Assembly: GCA_041749275.1 (NCBI GenBank)
Contig: JBGTBQ010000116.1
Span: 1 to 6,496 of the forward strand
Reading direction: 5' to 3'
Source: JBGTBQ01 sp041749275
GTDB taxonomy: Bacteria; Acidobacteriota; Blastocatellia; Pyrinomonadales; Pyrinomonadaceae
Length of the DNA: 6,496 nt
Position 1 is the stretch's first letter; every line of letters starts with the position of its first letter. The notes below the pieces were generated by a model that saw only the letters and a list, made by a program, of their open reading frames with translations, did not search any database and was not told where the DNA came from. A program made the translations under genes and the position numbers. This document shows, piece after piece, positions 5,843 to 6,496 of the stretch.

Positions 5843-6496
5843 ATGGGCGACGAAGTCTTCGCCGAGCCGGAAGTCGCAACGCTCACGTTCGTCGTTGCGG
5901 AAGAGGACGCGGGCGCGCGGCTCGACGCATTTCTCGCCGCGCGCGTCGAAGGCTTGAGCCGCACGGCCTTGAAACGTCTCGTCGAAGACGGCGACGCGAC
6001 GGTTGCGGGCCGCGCCGCGAAGCCATCGTATAAAGTCCGCGCGGGTGATAGCGTCGAAGTCGAGTTGACCGCCCCGCCGCCGCTCGACCTCGCCCCCGAA
6101 GACATCCCGCTCGACATCATCCACGAAGACGAAGAAACGGTCGTCGTCAACAAGCCCGCCGGAATGGTCGTCCATCCGGCTGCCGCTATTTCGCACGGCA
6201 CGCTCGCCAACGCGCTCGCCTTTCACTTTCAACGATTGCCGCAACACGCGGGGGCGCTCCGTCCGGGCCTCGTCCACCGCCTCGACCGCGACACCTCCGG
6301 CCTCATCGTCGTCGCCAAGAACGCCGCCGCGCTCGAACACCTCGCCGAACAGTTTCGCGCCCGCACGGTTTTCAAGTCCTACGTCGCGCTCGTCCACGGG
6401 CGTTTGAAGGAAGAGGCCGGGCGCATCGAGCAGCCCCTCGCGCGCGACCCGCGCCACCGCACGCGGATGGCCGTCGTGCGCGGCGGGCGCGAAGCC
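5843..6496 (+). CDS. rluD: RluA/RluD-family pseudouridine synthase, 3' end outside window
   Basis: The frame opens with ATG at 5843, three bases after the lgt stop, and stays open for 218 codons to the window edge. Roughly one third of a typical 310-330-residue enzyme is missing. Residues about 27-80 form an S4 RNA-binding domain (RLDAFLAARVEGLSRTALKRL ending in AGDSVEVEL). The catalytic domain then begins with IIHEDEETVVVNKPAGMVVHP. The family signature HRLDRDTSGLIVVAKN has the catalytic aspartate at D148. An N-terminal S4 domain plus this signature is the RluD arrangement. In E. coli RluD converts uridines 1911, 1915 and 1917 of 23S rRNA helix 69. Assignment to RluD rather than RluC or another RluA-type enzyme is inferred. 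An lspA-to-rluD neighbourhood is also familiar in other phyla. There is no obvious Shine-Dalgarno, so translation may be coupled to lgt. Confidence 0.92.
   Translation, partial: MGDEVFAEPEVATLTFVVAEEDAGARLDAFLAARVEGLSRTALKRLVEDGDATVAGRAAKPSYKVRAGDSVEVELTAPPPLDLAPEDIPLDIIHEDEETVVVNKPAGMVVHPAAAISHGTLANALAFHFQRLPQHAGALRPGLVHRLDRDTSGLIVVAKNAAALEHLAEQFRARTVFKSYVALVHGRLKEEAGRIEQPLARDPRHRTRMAVVRGGREA

Overview
The window is G+C-rich bacterial chromosome carrying a compact run of housekeeping genes, all on the + strand, with repeat-rich spacers between the upstream ones. The 5' end is the tail of a YtxH-like, Ala/Glu/Arg-rich envelope protein, followed by a membrane-anchored DUF948-like coiled-coil protein. 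This pair, the sequence style of the IleRS, and spacers filled with short palindromic repeats suggest Acidobacteriota, probably class Blastocatellia. That placement is an inference from recognition, not from a search.

Layout: 1-192 is the YtxH-like C-terminus. Positions 193-477 are a spacer holding a heptanucleotide repeat array interrupted by a 213-bp MITE-like element with 16-bp perfect terminal inverted repeats and a TAA target duplication. Positions 478-1041 are the DUF948-like gene, closed by a strong intrinsic terminator at about 1069-1118. Positions 1134-1244 are a second inverted-repeat element with 35-nt arms. A probable sigma70-type promoter at 1265-1292 then drives ileS (1360-4410), lspA (4407-4940, overlapping ileS by 4 nt through a GTG start), lgt (5003-5839) and an RluA/RluD-family pseudouridine synthase (5843 to beyond the window end).

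The genes combine translation (isoleucyl-tRNA synthetase, 23S rRNA pseudouridylation) with lipoprotein maturation. Lgt attaches diacylglycerol to the lipobox cysteine and LspA then cleaves the signal peptide. Finding lspA and lgt side by side puts two successive enzymes of one pathway in one apparent operon.

The genes are ordinary. The least ordinary part is the spacers. At two gene junctions (199-476 and 4902-4992) there are arrays of 7-nt repeats whose two arms face each other as inverted repeats. One has been split by a MITE, and removing the MITE plus one TAA restores the exact 7-nt phase. The other runs into the coding region and supplies the C-terminal tail of LspA. I found no defence system, CRISPR array, tRNA or rRNA, and no clearly new multi-gene system.
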